Below, in pieces: positions 16,767-26,423 of a stretch of 64,000 nt of DNA. The stretch's first letter is position 1; each line of letters opens with the position of its first letter. A model generated the notes under the pieces. It was not told the origin of the DNA, did no database searches, and saw only the letters and a program-made list of their open reading frames with translations. Location: the NCBI GenBank assembly GCA_012960305.1, contig DUBM01000011.1:1-64000 (forward strand), given 5' to 3'. Position numbers and translations under genes: made by a program. Origin of the DNA: Gammaproteobacteria bacterium (lineage in GTDB: Bacteria; Pseudomonadota; Gammaproteobacteria; Pseudomonadales; Pseudohongiellaceae).

Positions 16767-17072
16767 ATGAATAATCAGGAAAAAATCTGGCAAATCGTCT
16801 ACCAAATACCAAAAGGTAAAGTAGCCAGCTACGGGCAGATAGCAACACTCGCTGACCTGCCGGGTTACGCTAGATATGTAGGATATACGATGAAGTCCTT
16901 ACCCTCCGATACGAAGCTACCTTGGCACCGCGTGGTGAACTCCCAAGGGAAAATCTCACTTCCCCGAGGCAGTGTTCAATATCAAACTCAAAAATTAGAG
17001 CTGGAAAAAGAAGGGATAATTTTCGTTAATGAGAAATTTTCAATGCCGAAATTCCAATGGCATGCTAGCTAG
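16767..17072 (+). CDS. Alkyltransferase-like DNA-binding protein (ATL)
   Basis: 101 residues of the C-terminal MGMT DNA-binding fold. The active-site motif reads PWHRVV (about 50-55) where methyltransferases have PCHRV, so the acceptor cysteine is Trp. This defines the ATL group (E. coli YbaZ/Atl), which binds O6-alkylguanine and channels it to nucleotide excision repair rather than repairing it. The helix-turn-helix (KVASYGQIATLADLPGYARYVGY, with the arginine finger) is intact. The 3' end overlaps the convergent ampG by 8 bp. Confidence 0.92.
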   Translation: MNNQEKIWQIVYQIPKGKVASYGQIATLADLPGYARYVGYTMKSLPSDTKLPWHRVVNSQGKISLPRGSVQYQTQKLELEKEGIIFVNEKFSMPKFQWHAS

Positions 17073-18378
17073 TTGATTCCACAGCTGGGGACACTGACTT
17101 GTTATCAGACTGATCACTTTCATTCTTAGAAGCAGTATCCCCATGCCATGGAGCTATCTTAAACAGCAACAACATGCCTGGAATAGCCAAAGCCATGCAG
17201 AGATAGAAGAATGGAGTGTATCCGATCGCTTCAACAATAAATCCTGAGCTCGAGTTTGCTACAGTGCGGGGCAGTACGCTAATAGCAGTTAGCAATGACA
17301 ATTGCGTCGCTGCATAGGTCGGTGATGTCGAGCGAGCAATGAAAGCCACAAATGCCGCTGTCCCCAATCCGACTCCAACGTACTCCGACCATAGTACGAT
17401 AGCGAGAACCCAGGCATTGGCGCCTGCTTCAGACAAAACTGAAAAACCAAAAATTGTTGATATTTGGACCGCTCCAAATATCCAGAGGGCACGATTAATC
17501 CCCAGCTTGATCATCCAGACACCACCAAGCAACCCACCTATTACAGCGCCCCAAAGGCCAGCATTTTTGGCGACCAAACCAATGGTCGTTAAACTAAAAC
17601 CTAGATCAATCAGAAAAGGCGTCTGAAGAGCAACCGCCATATTGTCTCCTAATTTATAAAAGAACATAAAAATCAGAATGAATGCTGCACCACTCCAGCC
17701 ATTGCGACCAACAAAATCTACAAACGGATTAACAACTGCTTCTTTAAGCGTTTTGGGCGCAACAATGTGATCCGATTCCTTATATCTGAACGTGGCCCCA
17801 ATTCCGATTAACATAAATGCCGCAATAACGAGAAACACAACATCCCAGTCAAAGCTATCTGCCAAGATCAGACCCAGTGCTCCCGGTATTAGCCCCGCAA
17901 TTCGATATGCTTGAACATGAATCTGATTACCGAGTCCTAACTCATTTTCCAATAGTAATTCTCGCCGATACGCATCAAGAACAATATCTTGACTTGCGCT
18001 GAAGAAAGCTACAATTAAGCAAACTGCGGCTGCCAAACCAATTGAGTTTTGAGGGCTTATGAAACCAAGAACTGCGATAGATACTAAAAGACACACTTGA
18101 GTAACTAGCATCCATCCTGTGCGCCTACCCAGCAGCGGGGGCAGGAAGCGATCCATGAAGGGTGCCCAGAGAAATTTCCAATTATAGGGAAGAAGGATTA
18201 GGGAAAATAAACCTATGGTTCCTAAAGTTACACCCTCGGTACGCAGCCATGCAGGCACCAATTGAAATAGAACGTAAAGCGGAAATCCAGATGAGAGCCC
18301 GGTAAAAATACAAGCCAACATCTTTGGAGTAAATATACTCTTCCGGAGACTAAGCTCGTTACCTTCATGATCTCGCAT
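17065..18378 (-). CDS. ampG: AmpG-type muropeptide permease
   Basis: 437 residues, about 12-14 transmembrane helices, major facilitator superfamily. AmpG imports GlcNAc-anhydroMurNAc-peptides from the periplasm for recycling, and its products also feed AmpR signalling. Family segments: FTGLSSGFPLYVLFQLVPAW near the N-terminus, YNWKFLWAPFMDRF, FFSASQDIVLDAYRRELL with the characteristic Asp-Arg motif, and TYAATQLSLLTAI. AmpD (27384-27938), which acts on its cargo, and AmpE are in the same window. A hydrophilic Ser/Asp-rich tail of about 30 residues follows the last helix. Confidence 0.92.
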   Translation of the reverse strand: MRDHEGNELSLRKSIFTPKMLACIFTGLSSGFPLYVLFQLVPAWLRTEGVTLGTIGLFSLILLPYNWKFLWAPFMDRFLPPLLGRRTGWMLVTQVCLLVSIAVLGFISPQNSIGLAAAVCLIVAFFSASQDIVLDAYRRELLLENELGLGNQIHVQAYRIAGLIPGALGLILADSFDWDVVFLVIAAFMLIGIGATFRYKESDHIVAPKTLKEAVVNPFVDFVGRNGWSGAAFILIFMFFYKLGDNMAVALQTPFLIDLGFSLTTIGLVAKNAGLWGAVIGGLLGGVWMIKLGINRALWIFGAVQISTIFGFSVLSEAGANAWVLAIVLWSEYVGVGLGTAAFVAFIARSTSPTYAATQLSLLTAISVLPRTVANSSSGFIVEAIGYTPFFYLCMALAIPGMLLLFKIAPWHGDTASKNESDQSDNKSVSPAVESTS

Positions 18379-18461
18379 AGTAGTGTCGCATTAGTAGCGT
18401 CTCACGGGTCGTATTCTCGAATTTATGACTCGATTTCGAGCGAGAACCAATTCGTGCTGAT

Positions 18462-18947
18462 CTAGTCTCGAAAATTGTCGTACTGTAATGGGATGCCTAA
18501 ATTTGATTCTTTCAACAATGCAATTACCTGCTGTAAGTCATCTCTTTTCTTTCCTGAAATACGTAATTTCTCGCCCTGAATAGCAGACTGAACTTTAATT
18601 TTTGATTCCTTAACCATTTTTACAATCTTACGAGCTATATCCGATTCGATGCCCTGTTGAATCTTCACCAGCATTTCTGCTTTTTGACCTGTGGTAACGA
18701 CTTCGCCTTCCTCCAAACTCTTCCAATCCACATTGCGCTTTACTAGCTTAGCTCGAAGGATTTCCAACATCTGTCTGACTTGAAAATCCACTTCAGCACT
18801 AACTGATATTGCAGACTCTTCAGTAAGTTCAAACTTTGCACTAACGCCTTTAAAATCGAAGCGCGTACCAACTTCTCGATTCGCTTGATCCAGAGCGTTG
18901 CTTATTTCATGCATATCTACTTCAGACACAATATCAAACGACGGCAT
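18462..18947 (-). CDS. yajQ: YajQ family nucleotide-binding protein
   Basis: 161 residues, full length. YajQ proteins have two ferredoxin-like domains, bind nucleotides, and in some species act as cyclic-di-GMP effectors. Seen: MPSFDIVSEVDMHEISNALDQANREVGTRFDFKG at the N-terminus, KAEMLVKIQQGIESDIARKIVK in the middle, and SKIKVQSAIQGEKLRISGKKRDDLQ near the end. Downstream and co-oriented with it is ampG, after an 83-bp gap. No effector partner gene is visible. Confidence 0.95.
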   Translation of the reverse strand: MPSFDIVSEVDMHEISNALDQANREVGTRFDFKGVSAKFELTEESAISVSAEVDFQVRQMLEILRAKLVKRNVDWKSLEEGEVVTTGQKAEMLVKIQQGIESDIARKIVKMVKESKIKVQSAIQGEKLRISGKKRDDLQQVIALLKESNLGIPLQYDNFRD

Positions 18948-19303
18948 TATTCATCTCTGCTAAATATTATTCGTTTCATTAAATCATGACACTCATATCC
19001 AATCAGTCTAACATTGACACATAATTAATCTAATAGTGAATTAGATCATCAGCTCACTAAGATTAATGATTCACTATTGATTTATCGGCATTTAATAAAA
19101 ATGCTATGGTGCATTTTTACAGTAAAAAGGATTGAGGTTGCCATTCTTCTTCATGATAGCTGACTTTTTAGGGTTTATTGGATCTGCAGGCACCACTATT
19201 CCCTAGTAGGGGAAAGCAGAAGTTTGATTTTTATCCCTACTAGGTATGAACATATAAGAATTTTCAAGCAACATCGCCGAATCGAAGTTAGAGAAATAAA
19301 ATT
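18948..19303. other. Intergenic stretch with two inverted repeats
   Basis: AATAGTGAAT (19032-19041) pairs with ATTCACTATT (19069-19078); CCTAGTAGGG (19202-19211) pairs with CCCTACTAGG (19235-19244). Both are perfect 10-bp arms with 23-27 nt loops. No U tract follows either, so they look more like operators or structured leader elements than terminators. Confidence 0.55.
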
Positions 19304-19766
19304 TTTCTCGAGTTCATTGAAGGAGGCGTCTACCGGACCGAAAACATTGAAAGCTATATGTTGAAGTTTAGTAACTCTTACCCAGGAATAGAAGAAGAAG
19401 GTAATTTCAATTCTCTGTTGAGCCAGCCAGTGAATTTAGTTTTAAGAGACTATGAATTTTACTCTGATAGCAGTTTCTCCGAACTAGGAATAGAGGAGAT
19501 ATTGGAAAATAATTTGCCCCCGGTTCCTGTCTTACCAATGAAATTGCAGCAAATATTTGACAATCTACTACGCAATGCCGAGCAGGTGATAAGAGTATCA
19601 AAGTGGTCAGAAAGACTTTTGACCCTTATTTCAGTGCCAAATAAAAATCTGGCGCCACGGTTTAGGTCTATCTACAGTCTATCGTATAATCAAGTCAATG
19701 CTGAGTGGCGAGAATGAAATCCGTAGTACAGTCGATGTGGGCACTCAGTTCATAATTACATTATGC
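19304..19766 (+). pseudogene. Sensor histidine kinase remnant, frameshifted
   Basis: Pieces of a histidine-kinase core lie in three frames. In one: FLEFIEGGVYRTENI (dimerisation helix region) and, from 19358, a frame reaching LQQIFDNLLRNAEQVI, an N-box of the HATPase domain. After a shift near 19590: TFDPYFSAK, an F-box, ending in a stop. After a further shift: GLGLSTVYRIIK and VDVGTQFIIT, the G2 box and last strand. An in-frame stop also lies just upstream. The order is that of a real kinase, so this is a decayed gene. No response regulator remains nearby. Confidence 0.75.
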
Positions 19767-19812
19767 TTCTAATTCAGAGTTTTCCCAATAAGCTAATATA
19801 GGGCTTCTCTTC

Positions 19813-20793
19813 TTGATCGCTACAAGGCAACTTCTTCTGCTAGGCCTGTTGGTACTACTAACTATCGCCAGCATTATATTCTCCCTGTTAAGCGGCAGCG
19901 TAGAGCTCACTCTCGGACAGTTGCTCAGTGAGCTTTTGCAACCTCGGAACGAAATACAGTCTCAAGTTCTTCACGAAATTAGAATTCCTCGCACTATCGC
20001 AGCCTTCATCACTGGTGGTCTTTTAGCTCTGGCGGGTGTAATCATGCAGGTGCTTTTGCGAAATCCACTCGCTGATCCTTATATTTTAGGCATTTCCGGA
20101 GGCGCCGCTGTTGGTGCATTATCCGCAATTCTAATTGGTGCTTCTGGTTGGTGGCTCTCTAATGCTGCATTTGCTGGCGCTCTAATGTCGGTAGCAATAG
20201 TTTTTGGTATTGCTAACAGATTTGGCAGTTGGTCCGTCACTCGATTGTTACTCACCGGCGTAGTAGTTTCGGCAGGATGGGGCGCTGTAATAAACATACT
20301 GCTAACCACAAGTTCTAGTAACAATGTTCAAAGTATGTTGTTTTGGCTCATGGGAGATCTCAGCCAGAGTGATGTGGGACGCATACATTACTTATTATTG
20401 GCGGCTGGACTCATAGGAGGTCTAATTGTTAGCCGATCGCTGAATGTTCTAATGCGAGGGGAATTAGTGGCGGCATCATTGGGTGTGAACGTTAACGGAT
20501 TGCGCATTGCTCTCTATTTTTCCGCGTCTCTTCTAACTGCCACTGCAGTTACCATAGCCGGCAGCGTAGGATTTGTTGGGTTGGTAATTCCCCATATGTT
20601 GCGCTTGATGGGAGCGCGGGACCATCGTCTCTTGTTGCCCTACTCAATATTACTAGGAGGCAGTTTTTTAGTAGTCGCCGATAGTTTAGCCAGAACATTA
20701 ATTGCTCCTCAGCAGTTACCTGTGGGCGTCGTAACAGCTGTTATAGGGGTTCCTACATTTTTGATTATTCTACGGAGCACCATTAGTAAGTGA
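19813..20793 (+). CDS. BtuC/FecCD-type ABC permease
   Basis: 326 residues, about ten transmembrane helices. TTG 19813 is taken as start because a stop codon is 24 bp upstream and no ATG precedes the first helix. Family landmarks: LRIPRTIAAFITGGLLALAGVIMQ with the RxPR motif, RNPLADPYILGISGGAAVGA, and GFVGLVIPHMLRL with the coupling region near the ATPase. These import vitamin B12, heme or iron siderophores. The ATP-binding gene follows directly, but no periplasmic binding protein, TonB receptor or cobalamin-riboswitch sequence is adjacent, so the cargo cannot be assigned. Confidence 0.92.
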   Translation: MIATRQLLLLGLLVLLTIASIIFSLLSGSVELTLGQLLSELLQPRNEIQSQVLHEIRIPRTIAAFITGGLLALAGVIMQVLLRNPLADPYILGISGGAAVGALSAILIGASGWWLSNAAFAGALMSVAIVFGIANRFGSWSVTRLLLTGVVVSAGWGAVINILLTTSSSNNVQSMLFWLMGDLSQSDVGRIHYLLLAAGLIGGLIVSRSLNVLMRGELVAASLGVNVNGLRIALYFSASLLTATAVTIAGSVGFVGLVIPHMLRLMGARDHRLLLPYSILLGGSFLVVADSLARTLIAPQQLPVGVVTAVIGVPTFLIILRSTISK

Positions 20794-21596
20794 TGCCTAT
20801 CCTAGCAATTGATTCACTCACCCTAACACTTCAAGACAAATTACTTGTCAAGAACCTTACTGTGAATATAAATGAGGGGCAACGTTGGGGCTTGCTGGGG
20901 AAAAATGGCGTTGGTAAAACCACCTTACTCCACAGCATATTAGGAATAATCACGGCAAATTCAGGTGAAATAAAATTTCGAGGGAAAAATATATTAGATA
21001 TCTCCCGGCAAGAACTAGCCAAAAACCTTGGCATACTATTTCAGGAAGGCATCTCCACTTTACCCGCAACAGTATTAGAAACAGTCCTACTCGGTCGCCA
21101 CCCTCACGTTCAAACCCTGCTGCGGGATGATCCCCAAGACGTAGCTATCGCTCTAGATGCCCTGAAAGAATTGGAACTAGTAGATTTAGCTCATAGACAA
21201 GTTGATTCCCTTTCTGGCGGAGAACGGCAACGACTCGGATTAGCCATGTTATTTGCCCAGATGCCAGCATTCTTTTTACTGGATGAACCAAATAATCACT
21301 TAGACATAGCCTATCAAGTAAAATTACTCGAAACATTGAATGACCGTTTGAATCAATCTACTGAGAACCGTTCTTCTCAAGGTAGCGGCGTTGGGAAAGC
21401 CAGTTTATTAATGGCAACACACGACATTAACCTAGCATCTAGATTTTGTGACAATATCATTTTGTTGATGGGTAACGGAGAGTGGATTTCTGGAACGAAT
21501 ATAGAAATTCTTTCCAGTGAAAATTTATCTAAAAGCTATGACTGTTCAATTGAAATGATAGAGAGTGGAAAAAATCGGTGGTTCTATCCAACCTAG
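20793..21596 (+). CDS. ABC transporter ATPase (BtuD/FecE type)
   Basis: 267 residues. ATG 20793 overlaps the permease stop as TGATG, implying translational coupling; the GTG one codon earlier is less likely. Walker A is GKNGVGKTT (about 37-45), the signature LSGGERQR (about 140), Walker B AFFLLDEPNNHLD, and the switch His is in MATHDINLASRF. Energises the permease encoded just before it. Shares its family with siderophore, heme and cobalamin importers. Confidence 0.93.
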   Translation: MPILAIDSLTLTLQDKLLVKNLTVNINEGQRWGLLGKNGVGKTTLLHSILGIITANSGEIKFRGKNILDISRQELAKNLGILFQEGISTLPATVLETVLLGRHPHVQTLLRDDPQDVAIALDALKELELVDLAHRQVDSLSGGERQRLGLAMLFAQMPAFFLLDEPNNHLDIAYQVKLLETLNDRLNQSTENRSSQGSGVGKASLLMATHDINLASRFCDNIILLMGNGEWISGTNIEILSSENLSKSYDCSIEMIESGKNRWFYPT

Positions 21597-21648
21597 TTAC
21601 TCTAATTATCACATCTAGTCGAAATTCATATTAATAAATCGATGACAC

Positions 21649-23310
21649 TTAAAATGATAAATATCGAATATCCGATAGCAGCTTGGCCAGATGAGTTGCG
21701 AACAGCCCTCCATCTACCCCATTGACCGCTTTATGATCATAGCTAAGAGTTAATGGTAACATTTTCCTTGGAACAAATTCCCCATCAATATATACCGGCT
21801 TAATATCAGTTTTTGCCACTCCCAATATTGCAACTTCTGGCGCATTCACGATCGGAATAAAACCAGTCCCCCCTATTGCGCCGAGGCTTGATATTGAGAA
21901 ACAAGCTCCTTGCATATCTTCGATACTAAGCTTACGTTGTTTTGCTTTATCACTGAACTGGATAACCTCCTCAGCCAATTGCCAAATATTCTTCTGATCT
22001 ACATTTCTCACTACTGGAACTACCAGCCCAGCTTCTGTCGCCACTGCCACCCCAATGTGAATATATTTCTTTTGGATCACATATTCACCGGAAGAATGCA
22101 GCGATACATTAAACTGAGGAAATTCTTGCAAGGCACTCGCACAGGCTTTCAGCAAGAAAGGCATAAAAGTTAATTTAATTCCCCTACGCTCTGCTTCTGT
22201 CTTTAAACCACCTCTAAAATCTTCCAGATTAGTTATATCTGCTTCATTAAATTGTGCAACATGAGGAATAACATTCCAATTACGATGCATATTTGCGGCT
22301 GTCAGTTTGTGTAACTTGCTTCGTGAAACCTGCTCGATTTCACCAAACTGACTGAAATCAATATCTGACACAGAAGCCATAGTTGCGCCTTGGTCAGCTC
22401 CAGTAGAATTAATTCTTTTTTTCACGAATTCATGGAGGTCTTCTTTCGTTATTCTCGATTTTTCTCCAGTACCCAACACCTGATGCAGATCCGCACCAAG
22501 CTCTCGAGCGAGCTTTCTAACAGCAGGCCCAGCATAAATGTTAATGCCAGGCAGTATAGCGGGCGCAGAAACTTCTTTGACTTGTGATTTTTCTATTGGC
22601 GTGGATTCGTTCTGAGTATTAGTAGTTTTGGAATCTGCTTTTTCTGCTACTGCAACACTTGGCTCCGACGCTGAGTTAACACTCCCCAACATCTGCAATA
22701 TAGGGGAGCCGGATTTTACTTTATCTCCAATAGAGATCAATACTGATTCTATAACTCCCTTATTTGGAGATGGCACTTCCATTGCAGCCTTGTCTGATTC
22801 TAGAGTAACAATAGATTCATCGACCGCAATCTCATCCCCTTGTTTCACATGGAGTTCAATAACTTCTACTTCATCTTCAGTACCTAAATCAGGAACACTA
22901 ACTGTGATTGATACCTCTGCTGATTCCGCAGGAGATAACACAGCTTCACTTGTTTGGATATCTGAATTAGTTGGCTCAGCTTGTGCTTGAGTACTTGTCG
23001 CGCTAGAAGCTGAAATTTCAGTATTCTCATCAACTTCTTTTCCGGATACTTCTTCTGTAATTTCTGCTCCTACAGCTACCTCAAGAGTCATCATGGCACT
23101 GCCGGTCTTAACCTGATCACCTAAATTAACTGCAATACTCTTAACCGTTCCAGCTACGGGAGCAGGGATCTCCATTGCGGCCTTTTCGCTCTCCAAGACC
23201 AGCAGAGAATCGTTTTCTTCAACGTTCTGACCTACCGATACCAACAATTCAATGACTTCGACTTCAGTGGCATCGCCGAGATCTGGAACTGTAATACTTT
23301 CGATCGACAC
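21649..23310 (-). CDS. aceF: Pyruvate dehydrogenase E2 (dihydrolipoamide acetyltransferase)
   Basis: 553 residues. Two lipoyl domains with the modified lysines at ESEKAAM (K43) and ESDKAAM (K174), joined by Ala/Glu/Ser-rich linkers. A peripheral-subunit-binding domain follows (AGPAVRKLARELGADLHQV, about 255-290). The catalytic acetyltransferase core ends with SYDHKAVNGVDGG, holding the active-site His. It transfers acetyl groups from the E1-bound lipoyl arm to CoA at the centre of the PDH complex. E. coli AceF has three lipoyl domains, this protein two, as in pseudomonads. Follows aceE by 84 bp. No E3 (lpd) gene is in the window. Confidence 0.97.
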   Translation of the reverse strand: MSIESITVPDLGDATEVEVIELLVSVGQNVEENDSLLVLESEKAAMEIPAPVAGTVKSIAVNLGDQVKTGSAMMTLEVAVGAEITEEVSGKEVDENTEISASSATSTQAQAEPTNSDIQTSEAVLSPAESAEVSITVSVPDLGTEDEVEVIELHVKQGDEIAVDESIVTLESDKAAMEVPSPNKGVIESVLISIGDKVKSGSPILQMLGSVNSASEPSVAVAEKADSKTTNTQNESTPIEKSQVKEVSAPAILPGINIYAGPAVRKLARELGADLHQVLGTGEKSRITKEDLHEFVKKRINSTGADQGATMASVSDIDFSQFGEIEQVSRSKLHKLTAANMHRNWNVIPHVAQFNEADITNLEDFRGGLKTEAERRGIKLTFMPFLLKACASALQEFPQFNVSLHSSGEYVIQKKYIHIGVAVATEAGLVVPVVRNVDQKNIWQLAEEVIQFSDKAKQRKLSIEDMQGACFSISSLGAIGGTGFIPIVNAPEVAILGVAKTDIKPVYIDGEFVPRKMLPLTLSYDHKAVNGVDGGLFATHLAKLLSDIRYLSF

Positions 23311-23394
23311 TAACTCTTTCTCCTAAAATTATGTTTCTACCGACAAATCAGTGCAGCGTTCTTGCACGCAATTTTCGTAATCCTACTCCATGCC

Positions 23395-26082
23395 TTATTG
23401 CGATAACGGATTAATTTTTTTCTGATCAATACCCGCGGCCTTCATAAAATCATTGATTTGCTTAACTGATACCAATTCACGGTTTTTCAATTCTGTTAGA
23501 GCAGCGAGTACAATGAATTTACAGTCAACTTCAAAGAAATGCCTTAATTTCTCTCTGCTATCACTGCGACCAAATCCATCTGTACCCAATACTCGATAAC
23601 TCTCAGGCACATATTCTCTAATTTGATCCGAATAGGACTTCATATAGTCAGTAGTTGCTATAACTGGGCCTTCTACTTTTCCTAATTGCTGAGTAACGAA
23701 CGGCTGCTTGGCCTTCTTGTCCGGATTCAACATATTTTCCCTTCCGATACCAAGCGCATCCTTTCTTAATTCATTGAAACTGGTAACACTCCAAACATCC
23801 ACCGCTACAGAATAGTCTTTGCGTAACACCTCAGCCGCCTTACGCACTTCCCTTAAAATAGTACCGCTTCCTAACAGTCGAATTCTCTGAGCTTTACCCA
23901 ATGGCTTACTTACTTTATATTTTTTATCACCACCATCTTCTAGCAAGTACATACCTTTAATAATTCCCTCTTCACTCCCTTTAGGAAGTTCAGGCTGTTG
24001 GTAGTTTTCATTCATCGTGGTGATGTAATAAAAAACTGACTCCATTTCTTCATACATTCGTCGCAGGCCATCTTGCACGATTACCGCCAACTCATAGCCA
24101 TAAGTCGGATCGTAGCTTACACAGTTTGGCACCGTTGATGCCAGCAAGTGGCTATGCCCATCCTGATGTTGCAAACCTTCACCATTCAGGGTGGTGCGAC
24201 CAGATGTCGCTCCAATAAGAAAACCCCGCGCCTGCGAATCTCCTGCCGCCCAACAAAGATCTCCAACTCTTTGAAAACCAAACATCGAATAATAGATATA
24301 GAAAGGTATTAGAGGGTAATTGCTAACACTATAAGAAGTTGCAGCTCCCAACCAAGCAGAGAACGCGCCCGCTTCAGTTATTCCTTCCTCAAGCATCTGA
24401 CCTTCTTTGTCTTCTCGATAAAACATTACTTGATTGGAATCTGCGGGGTCATACAACTGCCCTACGGAAGAATATATTCCCATTTGCCTAAACATGCCTT
24501 CCATGCCAAAAGTTCTTGCTTCGTCAGGAACAATAGGAACAACGCGCTGACCGATTTCCTTATCTTTACAAAGTGTCGACAGCATTCTTACGAATGCCAT
24601 GGTAGTAGAGATTTCACGACCACCACTGCTTGCCGTTTGACTCTCAAAAGTCTGCAAGTTTGGTATTTTCAGAGGGTAGGTTACAGACCTGCGTTGAGGA
24701 ACAGGCTGCCCCAGCGGTTCACGCATTTTGCGCAAATACTTTAACTCCAAACTATTTTCCGGCGGGCGATAGTATGGAACATCTTCGAGCTTAGAATCTT
24801 TTATCGGTATGCCGAATCGATCACGAAACTTTCTCAGCGCCTCTATATCTAGTTTCTTCACGGAATGGGTTGCATTTTGAGCTTCTGCTGCCGCACCAAA
24901 AGCGTAGCCCTTTACAGTTTTAGCTAAAATTACCGTAGGCTTACCGTTAGGTTTTACCGCTTTTGCATATGCCGCATAGACTTTGTAAGGGTCATGGCCT
25001 CCTCGATTCAAAGCCATAATATCATCGTCTGAGAGGTGCTCAACCATCTGCAATAGCTCAGGACTTTTACCGAAGAAATGCTCTCTGGTATAGGCACCAC
25101 CGCGGCTAGCGTAGTTCTGGAATTCGCCATCAACGACTTCATCCATTCTCGACTGAAGCAATCCCTCGGTATCAGCCTGGAATAATGGATCCCAATGTCG
25201 ACCCCAACAAACTTTTATTACATTCCATCCGGCTCCGCGGAATACTCCTTCAAGTTCTTGAATAATTTTTCCATTACCGCGAACTGGCCCATCTAATCTT
25301 TGTAGATTACAGTTAACAACAAAAATCAGGTTGTCTAGTTTCTCACGACCTGCTTTACCAATAGCACCTAAGGATTCAGGTTCGTCCATCTCTCCATCAC
25401 CGAGAAAGGCCCAAATTTTTCGATCCGAATTATCAAGCAAACTCCTACTAGTTAAGTATTTTAGAATATGCGCCTGATAGATCGCCTGGATAGGACCTAA
25501 GCCCATGGAGACTGTTGGAAACTGCCAATAATCAGGCATCAGCCATGGGTGAGGGTACGACGACAGACCATTGCCATCGACTTCGGCACGAAAATTATCC
25601 AATTGTTCCTCATCAATACGCCCTTCTAAATAAGAACGCGCATAGACGCCAGGGGATGAATGCCCCTGAAAGTAAATCAGATCGCCTTCATGATGTTCAT
25701 TAGGGCCACGAAAGAAGTAACTGAAGCCAATATCATATAGAGTTGCAGCGGATGCAAACGTTGAAATGTGGCCGCCAATACTTGGGTTGCGAGTATTGGC
25801 ACGCATGACCATTGCTAAAGCATTCCACCGAATAATTCCTCGGATCTGACGCTCCATAAACATGTCGCCAGGCATACGCTCTTCATTGAGGGGTGAAATA
25901 GTATTGCAATAAGGGGTGTTTACTGTGCTATTCGGCGAGTAGGCACCCGTTCGCACAGCATCGTTAGTTAACTGGCTAATTAGGTAATCAGCGCGATCGA
26001 TCCCCTCAACTTCGATTACCGACTTCAGGGCGTCACGCCACTCTTTGGTTTCTTGTGGGTTAACATCGTCGAACGCAGTCAT
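23395..26082 (-). CDS. aceE: Pyruvate dehydrogenase E1, homodimeric
   Basis: 895 residues. ATG 26082 is chosen since GGAAG lies 7 bp upstream; a TTG 12 bp earlier is less likely. Thiamine-diphosphate motif from GDGEMDEPE (228-236) to NCN. Active-site surroundings match E. coli AceE: GGHISTFASAAT, YFQGHSSPGVYARSYLEGR, SYPHPWLMPDYWQFPTVSMG, PDEARTFGMEGMF, and GLQHQDGHSHLLA. It decarboxylates pyruvate and loads the E2 lipoyl arms. aceF follows on the same strand, so this pair is the housekeeping enzyme. The paralogue at 1901-4579 is clearly divergent in the QGH segment. Confidence 0.97.
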   Translation of the reverse strand: MTAFDDVNPQETKEWRDALKSVIEVEGIDRADYLISQLTNDAVRTGAYSPNSTVNTPYCNTISPLNEERMPGDMFMERQIRGIIRWNALAMVMRANTRNPSIGGHISTFASAATLYDIGFSYFFRGPNEHHEGDLIYFQGHSSPGVYARSYLEGRIDEEQLDNFRAEVDGNGLSSYPHPWLMPDYWQFPTVSMGLGPIQAIYQAHILKYLTSRSLLDNSDRKIWAFLGDGEMDEPESLGAIGKAGREKLDNLIFVVNCNLQRLDGPVRGNGKIIQELEGVFRGAGWNVIKVCWGRHWDPLFQADTEGLLQSRMDEVVDGEFQNYASRGGAYTREHFFGKSPELLQMVEHLSDDDIMALNRGGHDPYKVYAAYAKAVKPNGKPTVILAKTVKGYAFGAAAEAQNATHSVKKLDIEALRKFRDRFGIPIKDSKLEDVPYYRPPENSLELKYLRKMREPLGQPVPQRRSVTYPLKIPNLQTFESQTASSGGREISTTMAFVRMLSTLCKDKEIGQRVVPIVPDEARTFGMEGMFRQMGIYSSVGQLYDPADSNQVMFYREDKEGQMLEEGITEAGAFSAWLGAATSYSVSNYPLIPFYIYYSMFGFQRVGDLCWAAGDSQARGFLIGATSGRTTLNGEGLQHQDGHSHLLASTVPNCVSYDPTYGYELAVIVQDGLRRMYEEMESVFYYITTMNENYQQPELPKGSEEGIIKGMYLLEDGGDKKYKVSKPLGKAQRIRLLGSGTILREVRKAAEVLRKDYSVAVDVWSVTSFNELRKDALGIGRENMLNPDKKAKQPFVTQQLGKVEGPVIATTDYMKSYSDQIREYVPESYRVLGTDGFGRSDSREKLRHFFEVDCKFIVLAALTELKNRELVSVKQINDFMKAAGIDQKKINPLSQ

Positions 26083-26423
26083 CTTAACTTCCAATTCTTA
26101 TTCAGGATCACTACAAACTTCCTTATTTTGATGTAATTTAATTACAAATCATGTGATATTTTATCGAGTAAAGTGGTTTTTTCCAAGCGAAATTAATGAA
26201 TTATGTAGTTTTGATACATTTGTTAACAGTAATTATAAAGCCGAACTATCGAGAATTTAATTTTATATTTCAGTTAGTTATAATTATTTGTCCGATGACC
26301 GTTGCTGCAAAACCCATCAATAAATCATGCTTCTGAGCTTAAAACTACAAAATTTACTTCGCCTAACCTCAATACAACTTATCCAATGGTAATTATCGGC
26401 CCATTCTGCTCTTTTGACAGACC
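26083..26423. promoter_or_regulatory. aceE upstream region
   Basis: A very AT-rich 341-bp stretch between ampE and aceE, both on the minus strand. The aceEF promoter should lie here. No PdhR palindrome or other operator could be recognised, and pdhR itself, which separates these genes in E. coli, is missing. Confidence 0.5.

Noticed and set aside
19130-19320. Possible cobalamin riboswitch before the BtuC-like gene
   Set aside because: The B12-box core was not found; only simple inverted repeats are present.
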